IMG/VR virus record: IMGVR_UViG_3300047409_000414
Coordinates: 1 to 34,653 of that record
Origin: a virus
Direction: 5' to 3' (one strand)
DNA: 34,653 nucleotides
The notes beneath the pieces were generated by a model. It searched no databases and was not told the DNA's origin. It worked only from the letters and a program-made list of their open reading frames with translations. Made by a program: the position numbers and the translations under genes. This document shows positions 14,683 through 22,903 of this stretch, one piece after another (positions within the stretch are counted from its first letter, which is position 1; each line of letters begins with the position of its first letter).

Positions 14683-15505
14683 CGATCTCGCCGAGGAGCT
14701 CGGCACCGTCGCCGGCCGCATCGAGCGGGAGGCCGCCCTGCGCATCGGCGCCGCGATTGCCGACCTGCAGCGGCAGGAGGCCGAGCGGGCGCTCGCCTTC
14801 GATCGGTTGTCACGCAAGGTCGAGGATGTTTTGTCGGGCGTTCGCCCGCCCGAACGTGGCGAGGCCGGACCCGCTGGTCCTCCCGGTCCGGCCGGCGCGC
14901 GTGGCGAGGATGGGGCGCCAGGGGCGGGTGGTGTAGCGGGCCCCCCCGGCGAATGCGGCCAGCGCGGCCTGGAGGGCGAATGCGGGCCCACCGGCGCCCG
15001 CGGCGAGGCCGGCGCCCCCGGAAAGCTGCCGAAGGTCGCCGCCTGGACCGACGTCGTCCATTACGAGGGGCATGTCGTCACCCATAACGGGTCCTTGTTC
15101 CAGGCGCAGCGCGATACCGCGCGCGAGCCGCCGCATGACGATTGGGCGTGCGTCGCGGCAGCCGGCCGGGCTGGGAACGACGGCCGCTCGCTCAACGTGC
15201 GGGGCACCTACGACGCCGCGATCGACTATTCCGAATTGCACGTCGTCGCATTCAATGGCGCATCGTTCATCGCCCGGCGCGACAATCCCGGTCCGTGTCC
15301 CGGCCCAGGCTGGCAGTTGATCGCCTCGCCGGGCAAGCGTGGCGACAAGGGCGAGCGCGGCGTGAAGGGCGACCGGGGCGAGCCAGGGATGGCCGTGGTT
15401 GCCTTGGCAATTGCCGATGATGGGCTCCTGCGGCTGACGAACGGCGACGGGTCGGCCGTCGAGCTCGATCTCTACCCGCTACTGGCAAGGATTGCGCAGC
15501 ATTGA
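14627..15505 (+). CDS. Collagen-like protein with two carbohydrate-binding-like modules
   Basis: A 292-residue protein; ATG 14627 overlaps the portal end, and ATG 14666 is an alternative. An N-terminal helix (about 15-70) could be a trimerising coiled coil or virion anchor. Nineteen unbroken Gly-X-Y triplets occupy 78-134, including two Cys in GEC triplets that might lock strands. Two related modules follow (137-178 and 191-233: V-H/Y-x-G-x-V-x-x-x-GxxF-A-R-D, Pro, W), resembling chitin-binding-type CBM5/12 folds. A second run of seven triplets (235-255) and a short beta tip end the protein. It is probably a fibre projecting from head or neck that binds polysaccharide. Two collagen-like proteins in one phage is uncommon. 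Confidence 0.8.
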   Translation: MSTSANSAQRKPPMPSPLDDLAEELGTVAGRIEREAALRIGAAIADLQRQEAERALAFDRLSRKVEDVLSGVRPPERGEAGPAGPPGPAGARGEDGAPGAGGVAGPPGECGQRGLEGECGPTGARGEAGAPGKLPKVAAWTDVVHYEGHVVTHNGSLFQAQRDTAREPPHDDWACVAAAGRAGNDGRSLNVRGTYDAAIDYSELHVVAFNGASFIARRDNPGPCPGPGWQLIASPGKRGDKGERGVKGDRGEPGMAVVALAIADDGLLRLTNGDGSAVELDLYPLLARIAQH

Positions 15506-16155
15506 GCCAGTTCACGGTCATCACGCCTGCGACCGACCTGACGCTGTTGACGCCCGAGGAATTGCGCGTCGCCGCCGGCCTCGATCGCACCGACGCCAGC
15601 CAGGACGAGACGCTGGCGGAATACGAAGCGGAGATCGCCGCCGAGATCGCCTCGGACTGCGCCATCGCGAGCGACGGCGTCAACCCGCCGACGCTGCGAT
15701 CGGAGGTATGCGCGGATGTGTTCCGTATCGGGTGCCCGGTCGAGGCGCTCCACCTGTCGCGCCGTCATGTGTCGGAGATCGCCTCGATCCTCGAGAACGG
15801 CACCCCCCTGGACGAGCCGGCCTGGCGGCTCGTTGCGGAGACGGGGAAGCTCGTGCGGTTGGTCAATGATGCCGACGCTTGCTGGTCGGCGGTCAAGGTC
15901 GAGGTGTCCTATACTGCCGGCTTCGATGTTGTGCCGGCCGAGCTCAAAGCTGAAGCCAAGGCGCGGATCAAGTTCAAGGCCTCGGAAGGCTCGCGCGATC
16001 CGCTGGCGCGCTCGATCCGCACCGACATCCCGGATGTCGAGAGCCGGCAGGTCGACTATCAGGTCGGCGGGCTGTCGCGCCTGATGGGCGAAGGGCTTGC
16101 GCCCGAGAGCGAACGGCGGCTGCGGCGCTTCATGACCCAGAGCATGGTCGGCTGA
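15502..16155 (+). CDS. Head-tail connector (gp6-like adaptor)
   Basis: A 217-residue protein starting at TTG 15502, overlapping the previous stop. The pattern fits the HK97 gp6/DnaT-like connector family: LLTPEELRVAAGLD, then repeated acidic helices (DETLAEYEAEIAAEIASDC), VEVSYTAGFDVVPAELKAEAKARI, and a Gly-rich C-terminus. In virions it forms a ring below the portal. Length is close to other Rhizobiales phage members (about 200). It is the first of four small connector/terminator genes preceding the tail tube, and the next gene begins 3 bp after its stop. Confidence 0.83.
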   Translation: MSQFTVITPATDLTLLTPEELRVAAGLDRTDASQDETLAEYEAEIAAEIASDCAIASDGVNPPTLRSEVCADVFRIGCPVEALHLSRRHVSEIASILENGTPLDEPAWRLVAETGKLVRLVNDADACWSAVKVEVSYTAGFDVVPAELKAEAKARIKFKASEGSRDPLARSIRTDIPDVESRQVDYQVGGLSRLMGEGLAPESERRLRRFMTQSMVG

Positions 16156-16158
16156 TCC

Positions 16159-16518
16159 ATGGGCGAGCTGACGGCAGCGCAGGCCACCGCGGACTGGGAG
16201 GCCGCGCTCGACCGGGTCGGCGAGACGATCGAGATCGGCCGCCAGATCGGGACCGATGCAAGCAACGTCGTGCGGGTGCAATGCCGCGCCCGTGTGAAAA
16301 GCGACCGGCCGCACGCTCTTGCCGAGGACATCCAGCAAGGCGAGGTCATCATTCGCGCGTTTTATCCCGACCTTGTCGCGAACGCCTTCCCGCTGCCGGT
16401 GCGAAGCACTGACCACGTCGTCATCCGGGGCGAGCGCAAAAGGATCAACTCGGTCGACAACAATACCGGGCGCATCGGCACGACGCAGATCTTCGTGAAG
16501 ATCGGAGCGGTGGGTTGA
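16159..16518 (+). CDS. Head closure / head-tail joining protein
   Basis: A 119-residue protein in the position where siphophages encode the head-closure protein. The N-terminus (LTAAQATADWEAALDRVGETIEIGR) is followed by a compact beta-barrel-like part (VVRVQCRARVKS, GEVIIRAFYPDL, DHVVIRGERKRINSVDN, IFVKIGAVG). That beta architecture is typical of stopper proteins. The call rests mainly on gene order (portal, connector, this, tail terminator, tail tube) and size. It overlaps the next gene by 4 bp. Confidence 0.72.
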   Translation: MGELTAAQATADWEAALDRVGETIEIGRQIGTDASNVVRVQCRARVKSDRPHALAEDIQQGEVIIRAFYPDLVANAFPLPVRSTDHVVIRGERKRINSVDNNTGRIGTTQIFVKIGAVG

Positions 16519-16967
16519 CGACGGTCACCGAGGCACGCCTCGCGCTGCGCGCCGTTATGGAAAACGGCAACATCGTCGATGCGGCGAACAATCCGGTTCC
16601 GCTGCGCTGGCAGAACGAGCCAGCACCAGACTTGCCAGACGAACCGGCCCCGTGGGTGTTTACACAATTCCTGACCGAGAGCGGCATGTTTGTGGAGCAT
16701 GGGCGCGGGCGCGGTCATAACCGCTTTCGAAATTTCGCGCGCGCCGTTTCGTGGTGCTTCGTCCCGCAGGATACAGGCTTGGATCAGGCCGAGATGATCG
16801 CCAATCAGATCGCCAATCTGCTGCGCAGCTACAAGGATGCGGCAATTACTTGCGAGCAGGCGGACGTGTTTTCCGGCGATAGTCTGCCGTCGATCGGGAG
16901 CGCCGATGTCGGCAATTACGCATCGGCCGCGTGCGAAACAATTCTGTTTTTCGATCTAGTCGGCTAA
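16515..16967 (+). CDS. Tail terminator / tail completion protein (DUF4128-like)
   Basis: A 150-residue protein with a TTG start at 16515. The layout is an N-terminal helix (MTTVTEARLALRAVM), a central beta hairpin with FTQFLTESGMFVEHG, FRNFARAVSWCFVP, then a helix (AEMIANQIANLLRSY) and a beta end (SAACETILFFDLVG). It matches the usual tail-terminator fold, which caps the tail tube and joins it to the head. Gene order directly before the major tail protein supports this. Confidence 0.75.
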   Translation: MTTVTEARLALRAVMENGNIVDAANNPVPLRWQNEPAPDLPDEPAPWVFTQFLTESGMFVEHGRGRGHNRFRNFARAVSWCFVPQDTGLDQAEMIANQIANLLRSYKDAAITCEQADVFSGDSLPSIGSADVGNYASAACETILFFDLVG

Positions 16968-16986
16968 CCGCAACAGGAGCCAAGCC

Positions 16987-18246
16987 ATGCCCGTCGTCGC
17001 AGAAACCAGAGCCGAACGGCTCGCCTACAAGATTTACACCGACCCGTTGATCCAGTCGCAGACGCAGCCAGATCCTGCGACTGATCCTGGCCCGACCTTG
17101 GGACAGGTCTTGCGCTATCTGTCGCACGACCTGCAATTGACCAAGGACCAGTATCGGGCAACCGAGATGCGGGCAGATCGGCAGCGTCCGATGGGCAACG
17201 ACGGCTCGAAGACGATCGCCGGCACCATCAAAGGATATCTCAGTGCCGGGACGCAGCAGGACTTCTTTGCGGCCATCATGCGCAATACCTGGACGGCCGG
17301 ATCTACCGCGAGCGAGGCCGAGCTGACGTCGATTGCCTTTTCCAAGACCGGCAAGACGATCACGTTCGGCGGCGGCGACCCGGTTGTTGAAGGGCTCGGC
17401 GCCGGGCAGACGATCGCCGTCACCGGCATCACCGGGCTCAATCTCGGCCAGCGGTTCTCGATCGTCAGCTTCAGCGGGACCGGCAACCGGGTCGCGCATG
17501 TGTTTCCGGCACCGGCCGAGGACCTCGCCGCGGCAACGACGTTCAGCATCGGCAGCGTCGGCAAAACCCTGGTCAACCCGAATGCCACGCTCGACTTCGT
17601 CAATTACAAATTCGCGATCGAGGTTTACAACCCGGAAACCGACCTGGCGCGGCTCTACACCGAATGCCGCGTCGGCAGCATGGACCTCGACATTCCGGTC
17701 AACGACAACCCGAAGCTTGATTTCGGCGTCATGGGCCGCGGCCGGACGCTCTACAAGGCGGCTGCGGCGCCGTTTCTAACCGGGCCAGCCGACGAGACCT
17801 CGTCCGACATCCCGACCGCCATGGATGGCTTGCTGATATTCAACGGCTTGCCGTTCGGCGTCGCGACCAGCGTCAAGATTTCGATCAAGCTCAATCCGCA
17901 GCCGGCCAAGGTCATCAACCCGCAAGGCCTGGTCGCGGCGATCTTCCTCGAGGACTTCCTGTGCGACGGCACGTTCGCAGCCTATGTCGATGATACGCAG
18001 CTCTTCGATCTGCATTCCGACAATACCGAGTTTGGCCTGCTGATCCATTTGCCGGCGCAGCCGAGCTCGCCCACGACCTCGGCCACGTCGTTCTTTCTGC
18101 CGCGCATCCGCATTCTGACGCTGCAGGAGACGGACAGTGCCGGCGGCAAAATGGTCAACTGCACCTTCGAGGCTGCGCGCTACTTCGGCACCGCGCCCGG
18201 CGTACCGTCGACAACCCTGCAGATCAGCGACACCAACGTCGCATAA
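16987..18246 (+). CDS. Major tail (tube) protein
   Basis: A 419-residue protein with ACAGGAGCC before ATG 16987. It follows the phage tail-tube pattern: RAERLAYKIYT at the start, then YLSHDLQLTKDQYRATEMRADRQRP, GSKTIAGTIKGYLSAGTQQDFFAAIMR, and a C-terminal NCTFEAARYFG. Residues of about 115-185 (SKTGKTITFGGG...VEGLGAGQTIAVTGITG) look like an inserted Ig-like or beta domain that would decorate the tube. The protein polymerises as rings around the tape measure. The size is larger than minimal tube proteins (about 200-300), consistent with the insertion. Confidence 0.87.
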   Translation: MPVVAETRAERLAYKIYTDPLIQSQTQPDPATDPGPTLGQVLRYLSHDLQLTKDQYRATEMRADRQRPMGNDGSKTIAGTIKGYLSAGTQQDFFAAIMRNTWTAGSTASEAELTSIAFSKTGKTITFGGGDPVVEGLGAGQTIAVTGITGLNLGQRFSIVSFSGTGNRVAHVFPAPAEDLAAATTFSIGSVGKTLVNPNATLDFVNYKFAIEVYNPETDLARLYTECRVGSMDLDIPVNDNPKLDFGVMGRGRTLYKAAAAPFLTGPADETSSDIPTAMDGLLIFNGLPFGVATSVKISIKLNPQPAKVINPQGLVAAIFLEDFLCDGTFAAYVDDTQLFDLHSDNTEFGLLIHLPAQPSSPTTSATSFFLPRIRILTLQETDSAGGKMVNCTFEAARYFGTAPGVPSTTLQISDTNVA

Positions 18247-18256
18247 AGAGGAATCC

Positions 18257-18733
18257 ATGGCTTCAAAATTCGCCGCACTGGCGGCCGATGTCTCGGCGTC
18301 GTTCAAGGTCGAACTGCGCGATCCACGAACCGACATGGTGCTGCGCGACGGCGATGGAAACGCCTCCTATATCGACGTGCTCTCGACCGATTGCGAACGT
18401 GCGCGCGAATTCGAGAAGGGCAAGCGCAAGGACCTGCGCCAACGGATCATGCGATCGAGAACCGGGACCATCGACACCTCGGATCAGATCGAGGACAACA
18501 TCGCGCTGTTATCCATCCTGACGGTCGGCTGGCATCTGGTCGATCTGCGCGGCGAGGTCATCGATATTCCCTGCACGCCGGACAACGCCGCCGAGCTCTA
18601 CAGCGAGCCGGGGTTGGCATATGTTTTCAACGCAGTCTGGTTTGCGGCTAACAGTGTCGCAAATTTTTTGCCGGCCGGGTCGCCGACCTCGTCCGCTACG
18701 GGGAATGGGCGTTTGCAAACCAGCGCCGACTGA
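18257..18733 (+). CDS. Tail assembly chaperone, short form (gpG-like)
   Basis: A 158-residue protein (ATG 18257, AGAGGAATCC upstream). It sits between tail tube and tape measure genes, where siphophages encode gpG/gpGT chaperones that hold the tape measure while the tube assembles. The sequence is mostly alpha/beta with acidic patches (DRTGTIDTSDQIEDNIALLSILTVGWHL). A slippery heptamer at 18661-18667 lies near its 3' end. Ribosomes that do not slip finish this short form, ending GNGRLQTSAD. It is not detectably similar to lambda gpG by eye; the call rests on position and the frameshift. Confidence 0.85.
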   Translation: MASKFAALAADVSASFKVELRDPRTDMVLRDGDGNASYIDVLSTDCERAREFEKGKRKDLRQRIMRSRTGTIDTSDQIEDNIALLSILTVGWHLVDLRGEVIDIPCTPDNAAELYSEPGLAYVFNAVWFAANSVANFLPAGSPTSSATGNGRLQTSAD

Positions 18734-19101
18734 ACGACGGCGGCAGCGAGGGCGAGCACCTCGGCGCCGCTGCGGCGACGCTGCGCAAGATCGGCCGCGG
18801 CGACAAGGCCAGGGCGATCAACGAGGATGGGGCGCCGCCGTTCCCGTTCGAGCTGGAATACCTCTGGTTTACATTCCACGACATCTCGATGGGCCTCGCC
18901 GCGACCGGCATGGCGGTGCCGGCCATCACCTGGGAAACACTGCAGGCTTACGAGCTGCTCGAGGGGTCGCTCGATCCGTGGGAGCGCCGGGCGCTGATGC
19001 GGCTCTCGAGCGCGCGCGCACACACTCTCTCGATCCGGCCGGAACCAGCAAAGGACTTAGCCTCACATGGGCGTAAGCTTTCGCGTCGATCCGATCGATA
19101 A
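18257..19101 (+). CDS. Tail assembly chaperone, -1 frameshift long form (gpGT-like)
   Basis: The long form joins 137 codons of the short frame to 144 codons in the -1 frame, about 281 residues. The site is A-AAT-TTT (18661-18667), an X-XXY-YYZ heptamer correctly phased in the short frame. After slipping, translation continues FAGRVADLVRYGEWAFANQRRL and ends at TAA 19099-19101. The -1 frame is clearly coding (LEYLWFTFHDISMGLAATGM, ITWETLQAYELLEG). It is closed upstream by TAA at 18649-18651 and has no ATG, GTG or TTG before 18889, so it needs the frameshift. A small stem (GGTC/GACC, 18678-18688) lies downstream. The T domain recruits the tape measure in the lambda model. Confidence 0.88.
18661..18667 (+). 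promoter_or_regulatory. Programmed -1 ribosomal frameshift site
   Basis: The heptamer AAATTTT is read A-AAT-TTT in the zero frame. Both tRNAs can re-pair after slipping back one base (AAT to AAA, TTT to TTT). It is the expected signal in the tail-chaperone position of long-tailed phages and opens the only route into the downstream coding frame. Confidence 0.87.
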
Positions 19102-19723
19102 GATGACCAGGACGCTGCTCGCTGGGTTGAACGAGCAGCGCAAGGTCATGGCCGCGCAATTCGCGCGCGAGGAGATCGCTAAGGCCGAGGCGATCAACAA
19201 AGCGGCGACCGGCGGCGAGGTCAAATATACCGTTTCGGTCGATGGCCGCGTCGGCGCCCCGCTCGAGAGCGTCAACACCAAGGGCGGCTCGATCATCGTC
19301 GAATTCAATCTCGGCACCGACGTGCTGCGCTGGATCGCCGACAAGCTCAAGGCGCGCTCGCCGTCGCGCAGCGGGCGCTATATCGCCGCGCAGATCATGC
19401 TCGCAGATGGGCGCGAGGTCTCGCCCTACGGGCGGGTGCCGCCGGCCGATCTCTATACGTTTGTCGATACGGCGCCCTATGCGGCCAAGATCGAAATGGG
19501 CAAGACCAAGTCTGGGCGGAGCTTCACTATCAACGCCTCGAACGCGCGGGTCTATGACCGCACCGCCAAGGAGGCGCGTAGTCTGTTCAAAGACATTGCG
19601 GATATCAAGTACGGCTTCACGTCGTTGGCGCAGTCCTACACGTTCCGTACCCACGGGCGAACGCGCCGCCAGGGCGGTGCGGCCAGGTCTGGGGCGATCT
19701 TTGTCAAGATGAAGGGCTTCTAG
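19067..19723 (+). CDS. Tail-associated protein between chaperone and tape measure (HK97 gp10-like?)
   Basis: A 218-residue protein with ATG 19067 overlapping the end of the frameshifted chaperone by 35 bp. An N-terminal helix (IDKMTRTLLAGLNEQRKVMAAQFAREEI) leads into a beta-rich region. The region SPSRSGRYIAAQIM, then TFVDTAPYAAKIEMGKTKSGRSF, resembles the HK97 gp10 family of neck/tail proteins, which however usually lie before the tail tube. The C-terminus is basic (RTHGRTRRQ). Its role in tail assembly is inferred from location; the exact family is uncertain. Confidence 0.75.
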   Translation: MGVSFRVDPIDKMTRTLLAGLNEQRKVMAAQFAREEIAKAEAINKAATGGEVKYTVSVDGRVGAPLESVNTKGGSIIVEFNLGTDVLRWIADKLKARSPSRSGRYIAAQIMLADGREVSPYGRVPPADLYTFVDTAPYAAKIEMGKTKSGRSFTINASNARVYDRTAKEARSLFKDIADIKYGFTSLAQSYTFRTHGRTRRQGGAARSGAIFVKMKGF

Positions 19724-19726
19724 ATC

Positions 19727-22700
19727 ATGGCGACGACGCAAGAGGCCATCGCGCGGCTGCGGATGATCTTTGAGACGCAAGGCGCCGACGCGGCTGCGGC
19801 CGAGATGAAGAAGCTTGAGGCGTCGACGACCAGCCTGGGGACGAGCTCGCTCAATCTCGACCGCGCCTTTACCGGGCTCGAGCGACGCTACAGCGAGACG
19901 GCGCGGGCTACGGCCGAGTATGAGCGATCGATGCGGACGCTCAACGCCGCGGTCGCGCAGAACCCCGCGCTGGCCGAGCGGGCGGCGGCGGTGCAACAGA
20001 CGATTACTGCGCGTTATCAGGCGACCATGCAGGCGGCACAGCAGGCGGCGCATGCACAGACGGCGCTCGGGCAGGTCAACCAGGCGGCGCAGTCGCAGAT
20101 GCAGGGCTTGGCGGCGTCAACGGGCCTGTTGGGCTCGACGCTCTCGACGCTCGGTAGGGCTGGAACAGTTGCGGCTGTCGGCATCGGCGGCCTCTATCTC
20201 GGCTTTCAGAAACTCGACGAGGGCGTCACCAGGACCGCGCAGTATGCGCGGGACCTGAAGAATTTCAGCGAGGCGACCGGCTTGAGCACGGCACAGGTGC
20301 AAGGGTTGAATAAGGAGGCTTCCAAATTCGGCATTGATATCGACCAGCTACATGGTGGCTTGTTGCGGTTCACCGCCGGAATTGAAGAATTGAAGCAGGG
20401 GTCCGGCTCGCTGCTCACTTCCATTCGCGGAGTGGACAGCGGTCTGGCCGATCAGATGCAGAATGCCAGGGGCGAGGCCGAAGCGCTGGGCTTGCTTGCA
20501 CAGGCTGTCCAGCGGGCGGGCAACGAATTCCAGCGCGCGCAGATTGCCAGGGCTGCCTTCGGTAGGCAGGGCCTTGGTCTGCTGCCGCTCTTGCAGAGCC
20601 TTGATGTTGGCGACATTGCCCAAAAATTTTCGGCCAAGGGATTGTCGGAGAGCGTCATCAACGAGATGAACAAGTTGCAATCGGCTATCGACGCGTTGGG
20701 AACCAGCATTGACAAGAAAATCTATGCCTCGTTCGGCGAGTCCTGGCTGAAGTCGAAGCTTTCATTCCTGGAATATGTCGACGCCGTGGTGAAAAACATC
20801 GGCAAGGTTAACGAGACAGCCAAAGAGAACCGCGCGGTTGAGGAGATCAATGCACAGTCTAACGCCGTGAAGGATCTGCAGACATACGTTGACCGGCTGC
20901 AGAAATCTGTTGACGAGTCTGGCGGCGCTATGGGCCGTCTATTTGGCGGCCCGCAGGCCGCGGCGCTCGATACCTATAAGGAAAAGCTCAAGCAGGCGAA
21001 TGCAGAGCTGGACAAGCTTCTCGAGGAGCGCACGAACAAGGCGTTGCCGCTACCGGCACAAGCGCCGGATCTGCTGCCAGCGTCATCGGGCCAATCTATT
21101 GACGATTTGAAGAAGACCATCAATGCCTACAAGGAACTGCAAAGCGCAATTGGCAATCTCATACCTGTGCAGCAGCAGGTAGCCGCCGAGGCCGCGCGGC
21201 TGGAACTGGCCGCAAGAACAGGGCCGTCCGAATACAAGGCTCAGATTGAGCAAGCGACTGCGGCGTTGCTTGCGCTCAAAACCGTTCAGGCCGAGATGTC
21301 GCAAGTCGCGCCCGGCACCTATGAGCGGCAGCTCGAGCAAATCCAGGCGATGAAGGCGGAATATCCCGGCTTGGTCGCGCAGGACGCGATTCGTCTGGCG
21401 GAGATGCAGGCTCAGCTTCGCGTTGCGCAGGCCGTGACCGGCGTGCAGCGAATGCAAGCGCAAGAGCAGGCCACCTATGTTCAGCTTGTGAGGCAAGGCG
21501 TCGCGCCGGAACTCGCGATGACAATGGCCAAGAAGCAGACCGCCATTGCACAGGCGCAGATCAACGCCCAGGCGCAGCAACAATTGCTCAGTTTGCGGAA
21601 TCAGGCCGGCGTCGCGGCAGCGGTGACCGGCGAGGAGAAGATACGCGCGCAACAGATCGCGACAATCAACTCGCTCTTGCAGCAAGGCGTTGACCTCGAG
21701 ACCGCAACCGCCATTGCCGCGCGCGAGCGGGCCAATGCGGAGGCGACGGTCAATGCGCAAGTACAGCAGCAGGTTTTCAAATTGAATGAATCGACGGAAT
21801 TGATCCGCGCGCAGATCAAAGACCTGCAAGCACAGGCCGGCCAAGCGCAGACAATTCTCGGCATCAACGAAATGAACGTCCGCACCCAGCAGGCTTTCAA
21901 CGATGCCATTCGCCAGGGCGCCAGCGACGAGGCGGCTTCGGCGGTCGCCGCGGCGACGTACAATAATCTCTTGGCGCAGCGGGCGATGCAAATCGCGCAG
22001 ATTAACGCGCAGCAGTTGCAGCAGCAGCAGTCGCCACGAGACAGCGGCGTCGGCGGCGACAATAAGGGCGCCCTTCCGGGTCAGGAGTTCCTCCCAGCGA
22101 GAACCGGCCTGCTGCCGGGGGCGGGGCAAGTGCTCTCGGAGATCGAGTCGTATGCCCAGGCAGGATCGGCGGCAGCGAGGCAGTTTTTGGCGAGCGAAAG
22201 CGCGGGGGGGATGTTGGCGAGCCGGGACTTGAGCGAGCTCGTGGCGAAGATGAAGCAAGAGGCCGCGCTCGGACCGATACTGCAGCAATACCAGCAGACG
22301 CAGGATCAGGCGCTGCAGCAGCTTGTATCACTGCAGAACCAGGGGCGCCTGGGCGCTGCCGGCACACCGCAGGAGAAGGCGCAAATCCAGGCGCAGATCA
22401 CCTATGAGGACCTGATCAAGCAAGGCGTGGCATCCGATCTCGCGCACCAGATCGCCAACCAGGAATTGGCGAACGCGATGCAGGACCTGGCAAAGTCGGT
22501 CGATGCCAATACCAGCGCACTGCAGGACCAGCTCGATCCGATCTACACCGAAGGCAGGGCGGCACTGCGTATCGGCTATTACGGTGAGGGCTCGGGCGGC
22601 ACCATGCGCACCGTTACCGGGACGGGCTACGCCAACGACAATACCGGACGCGCTGCCGGTGGCGACGTCTATGCCGGACGCGCCTACATGATTGGCGAGC

Positions 22701-22903
22701 GTGGTCCCGAACTGTTCGTCCCCGGCGCCTCCGGTACGATCGTCCCGAACGCCGCGCTGCAGGGCGGCGCTAATGCAGCGCAGAGCGGCAACGTCGTCAT
22801 CATCAATAACAACTTCCCGCCCGGCGCCGTGATGGGCGACCGCAGGACGCAGTATCAGGCCGCCAACAGTTACGGCCGCGCTGTCGCGGCTATGGGGGCT
22901 TGA
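19727..22903 (+). CDS. Tape measure protein
   Basis: A 1058-residue, Ala/Gln-rich, mostly helical protein, the longest gene in the window and directly after the chaperone, as expected for the tape measure. Residues 1-110 are coiled coil. A hydrophobic Gly-rich segment (about 134-165, LGRAGTVAAVGIGGLYLGF) may insert in the host membrane. Residues of about 564-766 and 873-912 hold four related units of about 63 residues. The C-terminus has RAYMIGERGPELFVPGASGTIVPN, a common tape-measure ending, split here as RAYMIGERGPELF plus VPGASGTIVPN. At roughly 0.15 nm per residue a tail of about 150 nm is expected (family rule, inference). Confidence 0.92.
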   Translation: MATTQEAIARLRMIFETQGADAAAAEMKKLEASTTSLGTSSLNLDRAFTGLERRYSETARATAEYERSMRTLNAAVAQNPALAERAAAVQQTITARYQATMQAAQQAAHAQTALGQVNQAAQSQMQGLAASTGLLGSTLSTLGRAGTVAAVGIGGLYLGFQKLDEGVTRTAQYARDLKNFSEATGLSTAQVQGLNKEASKFGIDIDQLHGGLLRFTAGIEELKQGSGSLLTSIRGVDSGLADQMQNARGEAEALGLLAQAVQRAGNEFQRAQIARAAFGRQGLGLLPLLQSLDVGDIAQKFSAKGLSESVINEMNKLQSAIDALGTSIDKKIYASFGESWLKSKLSFLEYVDAVVKNIGKVNETAKENRAVEEINAQSNAVKDLQTYVDRLQKSVDESGGAMGRLFGGPQAAALDTYKEKLKQANAELDKLLEERTNKALPLPAQAPDLLPASSGQSIDDLKKTINAYKELQSAIGNLIPVQQQVAAEAARLELAARTGPSEYKAQIEQATAALLALKTVQAEMSQVAPGTYERQLEQIQAMKAEYPGLVAQDAIRLAEMQAQLRVAQAVTGVQRMQAQEQATYVQLVRQGVAPELAMTMAKKQTAIAQAQINAQAQQQLLSLRNQAGVAAAVTGEEKIRAQQIATINSLLQQGVDLETATAIAARERANAEATVNAQVQQQVFKLNESTELIRAQIKDLQAQAGQAQTILGINEMNVRTQQAFNDAIRQGASDEAASAVAAATYNNLLAQRAMQIAQINAQQLQQQQSPRDSGVGGDNKGALPGQEFLPARTGLLPGAGQVLSEIESYAQAGSAAARQFLASESAGGMLASRDLSELVAKMKQEAALGPILQQYQQTQDQALQQLVSLQNQGRLGAAGTPQEKAQIQAQITYEDLIKQGVASDLAHQIANQELANAMQDLAKSVDANTSALQDQLDPIYTEGRAALRIGYYGEGSGGTMRTVTGTGYANDNTGRAAGGDVYAGRAYMIGERGPELFVPGASGTIVPNAALQGGANAAQSGNVVIINNNFPPGAVMGDRRTQYQAANSYGRAVAAMGA
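21416..22462 (+). repeat. Four ~63-residue repeats in the tape measure
   Basis: Units begin at residues 564, 627, 704 and 873. The first two are adjacent and each exactly 63 residues. The third follows a 14-residue linker. The fourth is partial. Shared positions include T at 20, a QGV/QGA at 27-29 followed by an acidic or Pro residue, an Ala-rich helix, and N-A-Q near 50. Repeats let tape measures change length, and so tail length, in steps. Confidence 0.7.

Noticed and set aside
18621-19076. 151-codon ORF as a separate gene after the short chaperone
   Set aside because: Arg-rich and in the wrong frame; the coding signal in this stretch is in the -1 frame reached by frameshifting.
18926-20053. 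375-codon minus-strand frame
   Set aside because: Runs across three well-supported plus-strand genes; Arg-rich shadow.
21083-22288. 401-codon minus-strand frame
   Set aside because: Leu/Arg-rich shadow of the tape measure repeats.
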